From CAZIRO01 sp964541595 (lineage in GTDB: Bacteria > Acidobacteriota > HRBIN11): a stretch of DNA of 23,740 nucleotides. The position numbers and the translations under genes were made by a program. The notes beneath the pieces are model-generated. The model was given only the letters and a program-made list of their open reading frames with translations. It was not told the origin of the DNA and did not search any database. Of the stretch, positions 1-8,167 are shown in pieces. Numbering within the stretch: the stretch's first letter is position 1; every line of letters begins with the position of its first letter. Location of the stretch: the NCBI GenBank assembly GCA_964541595.1, contig CAZIRO010000022.1, positions 1 through 23,740 on the forward strand, given 5' to 3'.

Positions 1-627
1 TATCCTCTGGTTCAGAATTCATGCACATCTACACCCAAATTTGCCAAACTCCAGTATATGACCATGATGTTGAGCTGGCCGCTGGGTACGTTCGGGTATC
101 GGGCTTCTTCTGTACTCGTCGGAACGGTGGTCTTCCTGGTTCTCATCGGTATTCTGTGGATCAAACTCCGGCGCAAGGGTCCTGAGACGGTCGTCGGCGT
201 ATGGATTGCTTTTACGCTTCTGTTTGTCAGCGCCACGGCTATCGGCCGCGTATGTCTCGGCCTCATCCAGAGTCAATCCTCCCGGTACATGCCCTATTTG
301 ATGCCGGGGCTGTTCGGTATCTATCTGTTCGTCCGGGGCATCCGACGGCAACCCGTACGACGCATGGCGACTGCTGTTCTTGTCGCTGCGCTATTGGTTG
401 CCGAATGGCGGTACGGAGATCTCCGAACGCCGGGAATTGAACGGATAGCCCACCGTAAGGCCATCTGGGCCCGATGTTATGTGCAACAGAAGTCCGTCCG
501 TCTGTGCGATCGGGAAGCACGCATTCAAATTCACCCGGACCCGCGAAAAACCCATCTGGAGTTAAAACTTCGCTACCTGGAAACGCATCGGCTCAATCTG
601 TTCAAATCCGCTCCGACCGGGGGGTAA
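1..627 (+). CDS. C-terminal part of an integral membrane protein (5' end outside window)
   Basis: The reading frame is open from base 1, so the gene starts upstream; the first internal ATG is at 58. The visible 208 residues contain at least three hydrophobic segments: around GTVVFLVLIGILWI, then VGVWIAFTLLFVSATAIGRV, then a short stretch near the phrase YLMPGLFGIYLFVRGI and another at TAVLVAALLVAEW. A hydrophilic, basic C-terminal tail of about 75 residues follows. The phrase SQSSRYMPYLMPGLFGIYLF resembles the last membrane helices of polytopic proteins in which an S-R-Y motif precedes a helix, as in many uncharacterised or glycosyltransferase-like membrane proteins. I do not recognise the family. 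The next feature downstream is an inverted-repeat element, not a gene of the same operon. Confidence 0.6.
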   Translation, partial: YPLVQNSCTSTPKFAKLQYMTMMLSWPLGTFGYRASSVLVGTVVFLVLIGILWIKLRRKGPETVVGVWIAFTLLFVSATAIGRVCLGLIQSQSSRYMPYLMPGLFGIYLFVRGIRRQPVRRMATAVLVAALLVAEWRYGDLRTPGIERIAHRKAIWARCYVQQKSVRLCDREARIQIHPDPRKTHLELKLRYLETHRLNLFKSAPTGG

Positions 628-697
628 CGTCCGGCGTTCGGTGATCTCCGCAGGTGCACCGTCCGTTGACCCATTGCCGGGCCTGAGTAAATTCGGA

Positions 698-953
698 CTG
701 AGATCGGGACAGGCAATGGGACACCGTGGGTGCCCATGCGGCCCTGCGATGTCTCCGTTCCATGGGATGCCTGTCCCCTGTCTTCCGTCTCCCGTCCCGG
801 ATACCTGACACCTGCCACCCGACACCTGCCACCCGGGACCTGAGACCCGACACCCGACACCTGATACCTGAGACCCGCCACCTGAGACCGGTGGCCACCG
901 GCATATCGGTGGATCCGGGGGTTCCCCTGTCCCATTGCCTGTCCCGATCTCAG
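698..953 (-). repeat. Inverted-repeat-bounded element with heptamer tract, copy 1
   Basis: Perfect 25-bp inverted repeats bound this stretch: the left arm starts CTGAGATCGGGACAGGCAAT (698-722) and the right arm is its exact reverse complement (929-953). Inside, 803-886 is an uninterrupted run of twelve 7-mers of the form ACCYGNN (NNCRGGT on the minus strand). The minus-strand order of arm, heptamers, a GGGCACCCACGGTGTCCCA-like block and arm matches copies 2 and 3, so this copy lies in the opposite orientation. No plausible protein is encoded. It fills most of the 438-base space between the membrane protein and ileS. It could be a non-autonomous mobile element, a REP/REPIN-like sequence or a large RNA hairpin. 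Confidence 0.85.
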
Positions 954-963
954 GTTCGAACAC

Positions 964-1065
964 TTGACAATGCCGGCGAAATGGCAAAACTTTAACCGTT
1001 GTCGGCCGGAAAATCCTTCAGGGTGGCGTATTTTATGCTCCAACGGAAAGCGTGAGGCAATCACC
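964..1065 (+). promoter_or_regulatory. Leader and possible promoter of ileS
   Basis: A perfect -35-like TTGACA lies at 964-969, eleven bases after the repeat element ends. No convincing -10 box sits 16-18 bases downstream; A/T-rich CTTTAA (990-995) is too far. The ribosome site is in GCGTGAGGC before the ATG at 1066. There is no T-box specifier or TGGNACCGCG antiterminator motif. Confidence 0.25.
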
Positions 1066-3867
1066 ATGCGTGATCAGAACACGCGTACGCGGAAATGGGA
1101 CGCGACGCTGAACCTGCCGCGTACGGAATTCCCCATGCGCGCGCGTTTGACCGAGCGGGAACCGCAGTTTATCGCCCGGTGGCAGGCAGAGCAACTGTAT
1201 GCAAAAGTGCGACAGGCCCGGCGCGGTGCACCGAAGTTCATCCTGCATGACGGTCCGCCATACGCAAACGGTCCAATTCATCTCGGTACGGCATTGAACA
1301 AGATTCTCAAAGATATCGTTGTCAAATCCCGCCTCCTGATGGGGTATGATGCGCCCTATGTCCCGGGTTGGGACTGTCACGGACTGCCCATTGAACGGAA
1401 CGTGGAACTGGAACTCGGTAAGAAAAAACACGAAGTCGATCCGGTTGCATTCCGTAAACAGTGCCGTGCCTATGCGGAACGATTTATCGACATTCAGCGA
1501 CAGGGGTTCATCCGCCTGGGCGTTCTCGGCGACTGGGAACATCCCTACCGAACAATGAGTCCGGAATATCAGGCGACGATCGTGCGTATCCTCGGTCAAT
1601 TCGTGCGTGCCGGTCTCGTGTATCGCAGCCGCCGGCCGGTGTACTGGTGTTATACCGATCAGACCGCGCTGGCCGAGGCGGAGATCGAATATACCGATCA
1701 CACGTCGCCCTCGATCTATGTCAAGTTCCGGATGGTCCCGGCATCGGCCGTACGGGTCTTCGGTACCGAATGGACAGACCGTCCCGTGTATGCCGTCATC
1801 TGGACGACCACGCCCTGGACCCTGCCAGCCAACGTCGGCCTCGCGTTTCATCCCGATTTCACCTACGGGATCTATCGGGTCAACGGCGAGTACTGGATCA
1901 TTGCTGTCGATCTCTGGATGGCCGTGCGCACGGTCGTGGGTGTGAACGGTCACCTCGAACGAACAGTCCGCGGTCGACAACTGGATCGCACGGAATTCTA
2001 CCATCCGTTTGTCGATCGCGTTTCGCTCGGTTATCTCGCCGATTTCGTCACGCTGGAGCAGGGAACCGGTGTCGTGCACTCTGCACCCGGCCACGGTCTG
2101 GAAGACTATCTATCGTCCCGCGCATACGATCTGCCGGTTCTGTCACCCATTGATGACAGTGGTCGGTTTACCGAGGAAGCGGGGCCGTTTGCCGGATTGC
2201 ACGTTTTCGATGCGAATCCACGTATCATCGAACTCCTGCGCGAAAAGCGTGCGCTCGTCCACGCCGACACGATCGTCCACAGTTACCCGCACTGCTGGCG
2301 GTGTAAGCAACCGATCATCTACCGGGCGACCGAACAGTGGTTCATCAGCATGGACCGCGCCGGGTTTCGGGAACGCGCCCTGGAAGCCGTGCAGACAGTA
2401 CAATGGGTGCCCACCTGGGGTGAGGAACGCATCCGCCAGATGATCGCCCAGCGCCCGGACTGGTGCATTTCCCGCCAGCGGCTCTGGGGCGTGCCCATTC
2501 CGCAGTTTTTCTGTGCACGGTGCGGTGCTCTCCTGGAAGACGACCGCGTATTTGACCACGTGGCCGCTATCTTTGAACGAGAAACTGCGGATGCCTGGTA
2601 TGAACGACCGGCAGAAGAACTCGTACCGCCCGGTGCACGATGCGCACGGTGCGGGCATACAACGTTCACCAAAGGGATGGATATCCTGGACGTCTGGTTT
2701 GATTCCGGTGTCAGTCATGAAGCCGTTCTCGGTCGTACCGCCGATCTGAAATGGCCCGCCGACGTGTACCTTGAGGGGTCCGACCAGTACCGGGGATGGT
2801 TCAACAGTTCACTGCTCGTCGGTGTGTGTACACGCGGACAGTCACCGTATCGTACCTGTGTGACGCACGGGTTCGTGGTTGATGAACAGGGGCGCAAGAT
2901 GTCCAAGTCGCTGGGAAACTACATCGATCCGATGGAAGTGTTCCGGCAGCGTGGTGCGGAGATCCTGCGTGCCTGGGTCGCGATGGTCGACTTCCAGGAG
3001 GATATGCGCATTTCGGACAACATCCTGGACATGGTGGCATTGCAGTACCGCAAGATCCGCAACACGCTGCGATTCATGCTCGGTAATCTGTACGATTTTG
3101 ATCCGGAACGCGACCGCCAGCCGATACCGACCCTGACCGCACTGGATACCTACATGCTGCATCGTCTGCTATGGGTGGAACGCCGTGTTGTCCGTGCGTA
3201 TGAGAACTACCAGTTTCACACCGCATATCACACGATCCATCAGTTCTGTACCGTGGAACTCAGCGCGTTTTATCTGGACATCCTGAAGGATCGGCTCTAC
3301 TGTTCTGCGCCCGACGACCCCGGCCGCCGTGCGGCACAGACCGCGCTGTTCGAGATCACCCGGTCGCTTCTTGTTCTGATGGCACCGATCTTCAGTTTTA
3401 CCGCCGATGAAGCGTGGCAGTTCCTGCCCCCGGACCCGGAACGGCCGGAACACGTATTCCTGGCGGTGTTTCCCCCTCCGAAGCGATGGGCACTGGATGA
3501 GGACAAAATTCGCCGTGTGGAGGCCTTCCGGATCGTTCGTGAGTTCGCGTTGAAGGCCCTGGAACAGGCACGCGCCGATCGGATGATCGGCAGTTCGCTG
3601 GATGCGATACTCACGGTGTACCACCCACCGAAAGACGCGTGGATGCACGACTATTCGGATGAGCTGCAGGAAATCCTCATGGTCTCCGGATTGACACTGA
3701 CTCCGGACCCGGATCTGCCCGCACAGGCTTACCGGATTGAGGTCACTCGCGCGCCGGGACAGCGCTGCGACCGCTGCTGGTTGTATCGCCCGGAGGTCGG
3801 ACAGAACCCGCGCTGGCCCGAACTCTGTGCCCGTTGCATTCGTGTGATCGAGCACTTAAACTTGTAA
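1066..3867 (+). CDS. ileS: Isoleucyl-tRNA synthetase
   Basis: Cytoplasmic class I aminoacyl-tRNA synthetase charging tRNA-Ile. The 933-residue product has the expected length. The class I signature appears as GPIHLGTALNK (HLGT at residues 72-75, a variant of the usual HxGH). It is followed by PGWDCHGLPIE, the editing-domain phrase WTTTPWTLPANVGLAFHP, DVWFDSGVSH, and KMSKS at 611-615 (GRKMSKSLGN). The C-terminal zinc-binding cysteines are C901, C904, C921 and C924. I chose ATG 1066 because it has a GTGAGG ribosome site and gives the normal N-terminus; the frame extends upstream to 964 but that part lacks a site and family similarity. lspA follows after 24 bases, an ileS-lspA order common in bacteria. 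Confidence 0.97.
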   Translation: MRDQNTRTRKWDATLNLPRTEFPMRARLTEREPQFIARWQAEQLYAKVRQARRGAPKFILHDGPPYANGPIHLGTALNKILKDIVVKSRLLMGYDAPYVPGWDCHGLPIERNVELELGKKKHEVDPVAFRKQCRAYAERFIDIQRQGFIRLGVLGDWEHPYRTMSPEYQATIVRILGQFVRAGLVYRSRRPVYWCYTDQTALAEAEIEYTDHTSPSIYVKFRMVPASAVRVFGTEWTDRPVYAVIWTTTPWTLPANVGLAFHPDFTYGIYRVNGEYWIIAVDLWMAVRTVVGVNGHLERTVRGRQLDRTEFYHPFVDRVSLGYLADFVTLEQGTGVVHSAPGHGLEDYLSSRAYDLPVLSPIDDSGRFTEEAGPFAGLHVFDANPRIIELLREKRALVHADTIVHSYPHCWRCKQPIIYRATEQWFISMDRAGFRERALEAVQTVQWVPTWGEERIRQMIAQRPDWCISRQRLWGVPIPQFFCARCGALLEDDRVFDHVAAIFERETADAWYERPAEELVPPGARCARCGHTTFTKGMDILDVWFDSGVSHEAVLGRTADLKWPADVYLEGSDQYRGWFNSSLLVGVCTRGQSPYRTCVTHGFVVDEQGRKMSKSLGNYIDPMEVFRQRGAEILRAWVAMVDFQEDMRISDNILDMVALQYRKIRNTLRFMLGNLYDFDPERDRQPIPTLTALDTYMLHRLLWVERRVVRAYENYQFHTAYHTIHQFCTVELSAFYLDILKDRLYCSAPDDPGRRAAQTALFEITRSLLVLMAPIFSFTADEAWQFLPPDPERPEHVFLAVFPPPKRWALDEDKIRRVEAFRIVREFALKALEQARADRMIGSSLDAILTVYHPPKDAWMHDYSDELQEILMVSGLTLTPDPDLPAQAYRIEVTRAPGQRCDRCWLYRPEVGQNPRWPELCARCIRVIEHLNL

Positions 3868-3891
3868 CGGAACACCCGATCCGGGACCGGC

Positions 3892-4461
3892 ATGATGCGT
3901 TTGCGTGACCGTCTCTGGTTTGTCATTGTATGCCTCGCGATATTCGGGGTCGATCAGTTGAGTAAACAGATCGTTTCAGCCCGTATGATGCTGTATCAAT
4001 CGATCCCGATCATTCCGGGATTCCTGAATCTGACGTATATCCACAACCGTGGCGTCGTGTTCGGTCTGTTCGCCGATGCGCATCACCCGATGACCCAGAA
4101 CATCATCCTCGCCCTTTCGATCCTTTCTTTTGCGGTCATCGCGATATACTTCCTCTTTATTCGGCATGAGAACCACTGGATGACACTGGGATTTTCTTTT
4201 GTCCTGGGGGGCGCGTTGGGGAATACCTGGGACCGGTTGGTCCAGGGGTACGTGGTCGATTTCCTGGATTTCTATTACGGAGAGTATCACTGGCCGACGT
4301 TTAATCTGGCGGATACGTTCATCACGATCGGGATCCTCCTGCTGCTGATGAACATGTTTCACATCACGCACTGGTACACGCGTGAGTCCGCCGACGCCCC
4401 CGATGCTCCCTCGACGACCGATGGGATCGAACACCGTTCTGGTGAGGAACTCCCGGAATGA
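3892..4461 (+). CDS. lspA: Lipoprotein signal peptidase (signal peptidase II)
   Basis: Inner-membrane aspartyl protease that removes signal peptides from diacylglyceryl-modified prolipoproteins. The 189-residue protein has four hydrophobic segments. The conserved motifs are present: IHNRGVVFGLF (N52), GALGNTWDR with catalytic D114, and FNLADTFITIG with catalytic D141. A roughly 25-residue hydrophilic tail makes it longer than the E. coli enzyme (164 residues). Two adjacent ATG codons (3892, 3895) could start the gene. Its last four bases, ATGA, overlap the start of the following hydrolase gene, so the two are probably translationally coupled. At least one substrate is visible in this window, the haem lipoprotein at 21373-21789. 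Confidence 0.96.
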   Translation: MMRLRDRLWFVIVCLAIFGVDQLSKQIVSARMMLYQSIPIIPGFLNLTYIHNRGVVFGLFADAHHPMTQNIILALSILSFAVIAIYFLFIRHENHWMTLGFSFVLGGALGNTWDRLVQGYVVDFLDFYYGEYHWPTFNLADTFITIGILLLLMNMFHITHWYTRESADAPDAPSTTDGIEHRSGEELPE

Positions 4462-5093
4462 GTCCAGTAAACGTGCTGCATCCATTGCCTGAACGTTCGG
4501 ATATCTATTGGATTGAAGCCTATGACCCGCGCACCTATCATGCGCAGAGTTATCTGCTCGTTCATCCAGAAGGGAATATCCTGATCGACGTTCCGGCTTA
4601 TCGCAAAGAGGTCATCCGCGCACTGCAGGAGCAGGGTGGCGTACGTTATATTTTCATCACGCATAAGGACGATATCGGCGACGTGGGAACGTTTCAGGAA
4701 TTCTTTCACGCCCGCATCATTCTCCACCGCAGCGAGATCCATTACGTTCGGGATGGGCAGGTCGACGTTGCGTTTGATGGCGATCTGTCGCTGTATCCAG
4801 ACGTCGTGATTGTCCATTTGCCGGGACATACACCCGGGAGCGCAGCGTTACTGGACCTCCGTACACCCGCTGCGCTGTTCTGCGGGGATGCAATCAATGT
4901 GAAGGACGCGCGTGAATTGTTTGTTCCCCGGCATCCGTTTGATTTTGACGCCCGTCTGAAACGGATCACGCTGCGCAAGTTATTGCAATATCCGTTCGAG
5001 ATCGTCCTTCCTGCACATCCTGCGCATCCCGGTCTTTACTTACCCTCGGGTGGACGCCAGCATCTGGAACAACTCCTCCGCCGCATTCTGTAG
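4458..5093 (+). CDS. Metallo-beta-lactamase-fold hydrolase with degenerate HxHxDH motif
   Basis: A 211-residue protein with the metallo-beta-lactamase layout: ILIDVP strand (residues 41-46), metal motif THKDDIGD (68-75), LPGHTPGS (H124), FCGD (D144) and PAHPAHPG (H187/H190). The canonical HxHxDH is replaced by H69-K-D71-D72-I-G-D75, so the metal site must differ from beta-lactamase or glyoxalase II; related plant and cyanobacterial members have a similar H-K/R-DD form. No substrate can be inferred. The start codon overlaps the lspA stop, which places it in the ileS-lspA operon. It ends 16 bases before the assembly gap, so any further operon member is unseen. Confidence 0.85.
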   Translation: MSPVNVLHPLPERSDIYWIEAYDPRTYHAQSYLLVHPEGNILIDVPAYRKEVIRALQEQGGVRYIFITHKDDIGDVGTFQEFFHARIILHRSEIHYVRDGQVDVAFDGDLSLYPDVVIVHLPGHTPGSAALLDLRTPAALFCGDAINVKDARELFVPRHPFDFDARLKRITLRKLLQYPFEIVLPAHPAHPGLYLPSGGRQHLEQLLRRIL

Positions 5094-5109
5094 GTTCGCC
5101 TTCCGGTTA

Positions 5110-5209
5110 NNNNNNNNNNNNNNNNNNNNNNNNNNNNNNNNNNNNNNNNNNNNNNNNNNNNNNNNNNNNNNNNNNNNNNNNNNNNNNNNNNNNNNNNNNN
5201 NNNNNNNNN
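5110..5209. other. Assembly gap of exactly 100 N
   Basis: One hundred undetermined bases. Exactly 100 is often used as a placeholder for a gap of unknown length, so the order and distance of the ileS-lspA-hydrolase block relative to the mer operon are not proven by this sequence. The mer promoter's -35 box begins two bases after the first resolved base. Confidence 0.98.
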
Positions 5210-5211
5210 GG

Positions 5212-5240
5212 TGGACAAATACCCCTCCGGGGTATATATT
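5212..5240 (+). promoter_or_regulatory. Promoter of the mer operon
   Basis: TGGACA (5212-5217) and TATATT (5235-5240) are separated by exactly 17 bases and resemble sigma-70 boxes. The spacer is almost entirely occupied by a perfect palindrome (operator 1). Transcription would start near 5247, giving a leader of about 35 bases that contains operator 2. Confidence 0.75.
5219..5235. promoter_or_regulatory. CsoR-type operator 1, in promoter spacer
   Basis: ATACCCC-TCC-GGGGTAT has perfect 7-bp arms around a 3-base centre. It matches the known shape of CsoR operators, for example the B. subtilis copZA site of the form ATACCC-TACG-GGGGTAT. Lying between -35 and -10, a bound repressor would block RNA polymerase. 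The CsoR-family gene starts 47 bases downstream. Confidence 0.8.
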
Positions 5241-5251
5241 CTGATCGCAAC

Positions 5252-5267
5252 ATACCCATGGGGGTAT
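5252..5267. promoter_or_regulatory. CsoR-type operator 2, in leader
   Basis: ATACCC-ATGG-GGGTAT is a second palindrome of the same type. Its centre is about 32-33 bases (three helical turns) from the centre of operator 1, so both sites face the same side of the helix. It ends three bases before the GGAGG ribosome site (5270-5274) of the regulator gene. Confidence 0.75.
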
Positions 5268-5281
5268 CTGGAGGACCCAGA

Positions 5282-5659
5282 ATGCCGAATAAACAACCAC
5301 CACCAGTTGAATCGTCCGGAGCACCCGCTGCCGGACGCCGTTTACCCGCTGTACGCCAGGACGTCCAGGGAATCTACCTGCCAGAACCCGTCCGGAAACG
5401 GTTGATCCATCGCCTGCGCCGGGTGCGTGGCCAGATCCGCGCCATTGAACGCCAGATCGCCCGCGGGGAATGCGCCGATGACCTGCTCATCCAGATCGCC
5501 GCCGTGCGCGGTGCGCTCACGCAGTTCGCCGTGAAGATCCTGGAGAATTACTTGGTTCATTGCGCGCAGACGTGTATGCGTGCGGACGGTTCCACCGACG
5601 AAGAGGTGCTGCAGCGGATTGCCCGCGCATTGGCGCTGATCCTGAAACAGAGCAGTTGA
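5282..5659 (+). CDS. CsoR-family metal-responsive repressor of the mer operon
   Basis: All-alpha CsoR/RcnR (DUF156) regulator, 125 residues including an extra N-terminal arm of about 30 residues. The core reads LIHRLRRVRGQIRAIERQI (41-59), then GECADDLLIQIAAVRGAL, then ILENYLVHCAQTC. Aligned by eye to B. subtilis CsoR, the first ligand Cys is C64 and the second is C94. The conserved His of Cu(I) sensors is replaced by Y90, while H93 directly precedes C94 and an extra C98 follows. These changes suggest a ligand other than Cu(I), plausibly Hg(II), but that is inference. ATG 5282 has GGAGG seven bases upstream; an earlier in-frame ATG at 5258 lies inside operator 2 and is rejected. merTP follows after 22 bases, and two matching operators precede the gene, implying autoregulation. 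Confidence 0.88.
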   Translation: MPNKQPPPVESSGAPAAGRRLPAVRQDVQGIYLPEPVRKRLIHRLRRVRGQIRAIERQIARGECADDLLIQIAAVRGALTQFAVKILENYLVHCAQTCMRADGSTDEEVLQRIARALALILKQSS

Positions 5660-5681
5660 GCATGCGTAATGGAGGTGATCC

Positions 5682-6458
5682 ATGACTTCACATCGACATT
5701 CTCAGCATGCCCACCGGTCGGCGACGACCACATGGCCGATCGTCGGCGCCATTACTGCCGCGCTCGCGGCATCGGCCTGTTGCTGGTTGCCGCTACTGGC
5801 CATGGTCGTCGGATTTTCTACTGTGGGAATCGCTCAGGTGTTTGAACAGTACCGACCCTACCTGCTCACGGCTACATTTGCGTTGCTGGGACTCGCGTTC
5901 TACCTCACTTACCGCCCGATTCGCCGTCCGGCACCGGTCAACGGCGGAACGACCCAGGCAGAGCGGACGATGGAAGACGATGTGTGTTCACCCGCCGGCG
6001 AAGACAACGACACGTGCTGTGTACCCGAACAGCCGCATACCGGAATTCAACACTGGACCGCGCGGATTCACCGATGGAACCGTGTGCTCATATGGCCGAT
6101 CACGGTCATTGTGCTGCTCATCGCCTTTTTCCCGAACTATGTGAACACCCTGCTTGGTACGACGCCTGCGTCTCCCGTTCCGGCGAAGCACGGCGGAACA
6201 GATGTTGTCCTGCAGGAGACATTTACAGTGCACGGCATGACCTGTGAGGGATGCGCGTCCGGGATTCGGGCCATGCTGGAAGCGCGCCCGGAGATCGCAC
6301 GGGTGGAACTTCGGTATCCGAATCCGGTCGGTCGCATCGACTGGGTGCAGCCGCCCACACCGGAAGTGCGTGCAGAGATCCAGCAGCGTCTGCAACGGAT
6401 GGGATACACGCTGGAATGGGGTTCGGCTACATCTGCAAGCGATGCTCAACGTCAATAA
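5682..6458 (+). CDS. merT: Mercuric ion transporter, MerT-MerP fusion
   Basis: Inner-membrane Hg(II) uptake protein, 258 residues. The first helix holds the vicinal pair C33-C34 (ASACCWLPLLA) that accepts Hg(II) in MerT. A second helix spans about 59-77. A cytoplasmic loop carries C102 and the pair C112-C113 in place of the usual two loop cysteines. A third helix lies at about 136-151. A C-terminal HMA domain with HGMTCEGC (C188, C191) takes the role of the separate periplasmic MerP. MerT-MerP fusions are known in several phyla. A very strong ribosome site, GGAGGTGATCC, ends at the ATG. The N-terminus is His-rich (SHRHSQHAHR). merA follows after 23 bases. Confidence 0.92.
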   Translation: MTSHRHSQHAHRSATTTWPIVGAITAALAASACCWLPLLAMVVGFSTVGIAQVFEQYRPYLLTATFALLGLAFYLTYRPIRRPAPVNGGTTQAERTMEDDVCSPAGEDNDTCCVPEQPHTGIQHWTARIHRWNRVLIWPITVIVLLIAFFPNYVNTLLGTTPASPVPAKHGGTDVVLQETFTVHGMTCEGCASGIRAMLEARPEIARVELRYPNPVGRIDWVQPPTPEVRAEIQQRLQRMGYTLEWGSATSASDAQRQ

Positions 6459-6481
6459 CCCGATCGCATCAGGAGGTAACC

Positions 6482-8140
6482 ATGCCGTATTACGTTGCCC
6501 GCATCGAAGGCATGACGTGCGAACACTGTGAAACGTCCGTACGAAAGGCACTGGATGCCATTGGTGTGTCTGTCACTGACATCAGTTTCCACCGGGGCAC
6601 CGCACGATTGACTGCGCCCTCCCCTGTAGACATCGATACGGTGCGTCGTGCCATCGAAAGCGCAGGCTATCGTCTGGTTGAACTCACGGAAGAACGTCCG
6701 GACACCGCGCCCGGTCCGTTCGTACATGCTTCCCGCGACGTGTCCTACGACCTTGCCATCATCGGATCCGGTTCGGCGGCGTTCTCAGCGGCGATCCGGG
6801 CGAGAGAACTCGGTGCGCGTGTCCTCATGATCGAGTCACATACGCTCGGGGGTACCTGCGTTAATGTAGGATGCGTACCGAGCAAGTTTTTCCTGCGTGT
6901 TGCCGAGGTGTATTATCTCGCCCGTATGCACCCGTACGATGGAGTCCCCCATGCCACCGGTCCCGTCATCTGGTCAGTTGTCCGCACGCAGAAGGACGAC
7001 CTGATCCGGCAATTGCGGAAGGAGAAATACGCAGACCTCGTGCAGGAATACGGGTGGGAGGTGCTGCACGGACGCGCGCGCTTCCGCGATGCCGAAACAC
7101 TCGAAGTGAACGGCACAACAGTACGCGCCGGGGCTTATCTCATTGCCACAGGCGCGTCACCCTGGATCCCACCCATCCCCGGACTGCAGGAGGCAGGATA
7201 CCTTACGAGCACGACCCTGATGGAACGCGATGCATTGCCTCGGCGGATTGCAGTGATCGGTGGGAACGCGATCGGGCTGGAAATGGGACAGATGCTGACA
7301 CGTCTGGGTGTGGAGGTCACACTGATCGAGATCCTGCCCCGCATCGCGCCGTTCGAGGAACCCGAGATCGGCGAACGGCTGACGGAAGTCCTGACTGCGG
7401 AAGGCATGCGCATCTGGACCGCCAGTGAAGTACGTCGGGTCGAGGTCCGTTCGGAGGGAAAAACACTCACTGTCGCACGGGGTCCGGAACAACGGGAGGA
7501 GGTCCTGATCGTCGACGCGATCCTCGTGGCCACGGGCCGGCGCCCGAATACGGCAGGCCTCGGACTTGAACACGCGGGGATTGAAACGGATGCACGCGGT
7601 GCCGTGCAGGTCGATGCTACTCTGCGTACGACGAATCCACGCGTGTGGGCGGCCGGTGACGTGACCGGGCATCCACAATTCGTGTATGTCGCCGCATATG
7701 AAGGACGCATCGCGGCAGAAAATGCCCTGACCGATGCGAACCATCATGTAGACCTGCAGGTAGTCCCGCGCATCACGTTCACCAGTCCGACAATCGCGTC
7801 TGTTGGTCTGACGGAAGAGGCCGCCCGGCAGCAGGGCCTGGACGTGGAAAGTCGGGTACTCCCCCTCGACGTTGTCGCACGGGCCCTCGTGGATCGGCAA
7901 ACGCACGGATTGTTCAAAATGGTCGCGGAAACGCCCACAGGTCGGATTCTGGGCGTGCATATCCTGGCCGATCACGCCGGAGACGTCATCTACGCGGCCC
8001 AGCTGGCTGTTCAGTACGGTCTGCGTGTGGACGACCTTGTACAGACACTTGCCCCGTACCTGACAATGGCGGAAGGGTTGCGCCTGGTCGCACAGGCGTT
8101 TACCGTTGACGTCCGCAAGATGTCCTGTTGCGCGGGATAA
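6482..8140 (+). CDS. merA: Mercuric reductase with N-terminal HMA domain
   Basis: Cytoplasmic FAD-dependent disulfide reductase that uses NADPH to reduce Hg(II) to volatile Hg(0). The 552-residue protein begins with an NmerA/HMA domain (GMTCEHC, C13 and C16) followed by a linker to about residue 85. Next come the FAD-binding IIGSGSAAFSAA (93-104), the redox-active disulfide GGTCVNVGCVPSK (C126, C131), the NAD(P)H-binding phrase AVIGGNAIGLEMGQ, ATGRRPNT and WAAGDVTG. The tail ends MSCCAG (C549, C550), the vicinal pair that passes Hg(II) to the active site of the partner subunit. ATG 6482 is chosen for its AGGAGGTAACC ribosome site and because it starts the HMA domain; the open frame upstream runs into merTP. 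No merB is present, so narrow-spectrum resistance is expected. Confidence 0.97.
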   Translation: MPYYVARIEGMTCEHCETSVRKALDAIGVSVTDISFHRGTARLTAPSPVDIDTVRRAIESAGYRLVELTEERPDTAPGPFVHASRDVSYDLAIIGSGSAAFSAAIRARELGARVLMIESHTLGGTCVNVGCVPSKFFLRVAEVYYLARMHPYDGVPHATGPVIWSVVRTQKDDLIRQLRKEKYADLVQEYGWEVLHGRARFRDAETLEVNGTTVRAGAYLIATGASPWIPPIPGLQEAGYLTSTTLMERDALPRRIAVIGGNAIGLEMGQMLTRLGVEVTLIEILPRIAPFEEPEIGERLTEVLTAEGMRIWTASEVRRVEVRSEGKTLTVARGPEQREEVLIVDAILVATGRRPNTAGLGLEHAGIETDARGAVQVDATLRTTNPRVWAAGDVTGHPQFVYVAAYEGRIAAENALTDANHHVDLQVVPRITFTSPTIASVGLTEEAARQQGLDVESRVLPLDVVARALVDRQTHGLFKMVAETPTGRILGVHILADHAGDVIYAAQLAVQYGLRVDDLVQTLAPYLTMAEGLRLVAQAFTVDVRKMSCCAG

Positions 8141-8167
8141 CAGAAGTCTCTCAACGGAGGTGATCAG

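Noticed and set aside
803..886. Tandem heptamers considered as a CRISPR array
   Set aside because: Units are 7 bp with no spacers; no cas genes nearby.
952..960. GGTTCGAAC resembling a tRNA T-loop
   Set aside because: No acceptor, D or anticodon stems can be formed around it.
954..1065. T-box riboswitch before ileS
   Set aside because: No specifier loop, AGTA bulge or antiterminator consensus is visible.
1033..2094. Long open frame on the minus strand within ileS
   Set aside because: It is antisense to a full, motif-complete ileS and has no family similarity; a codon-bias shadow.
6251..6481. Upstream extension of the merA frame
   Set aside because: Overlaps merTP in another frame; ATG 6482 has a strong ribosome site and starts the HMA domain.
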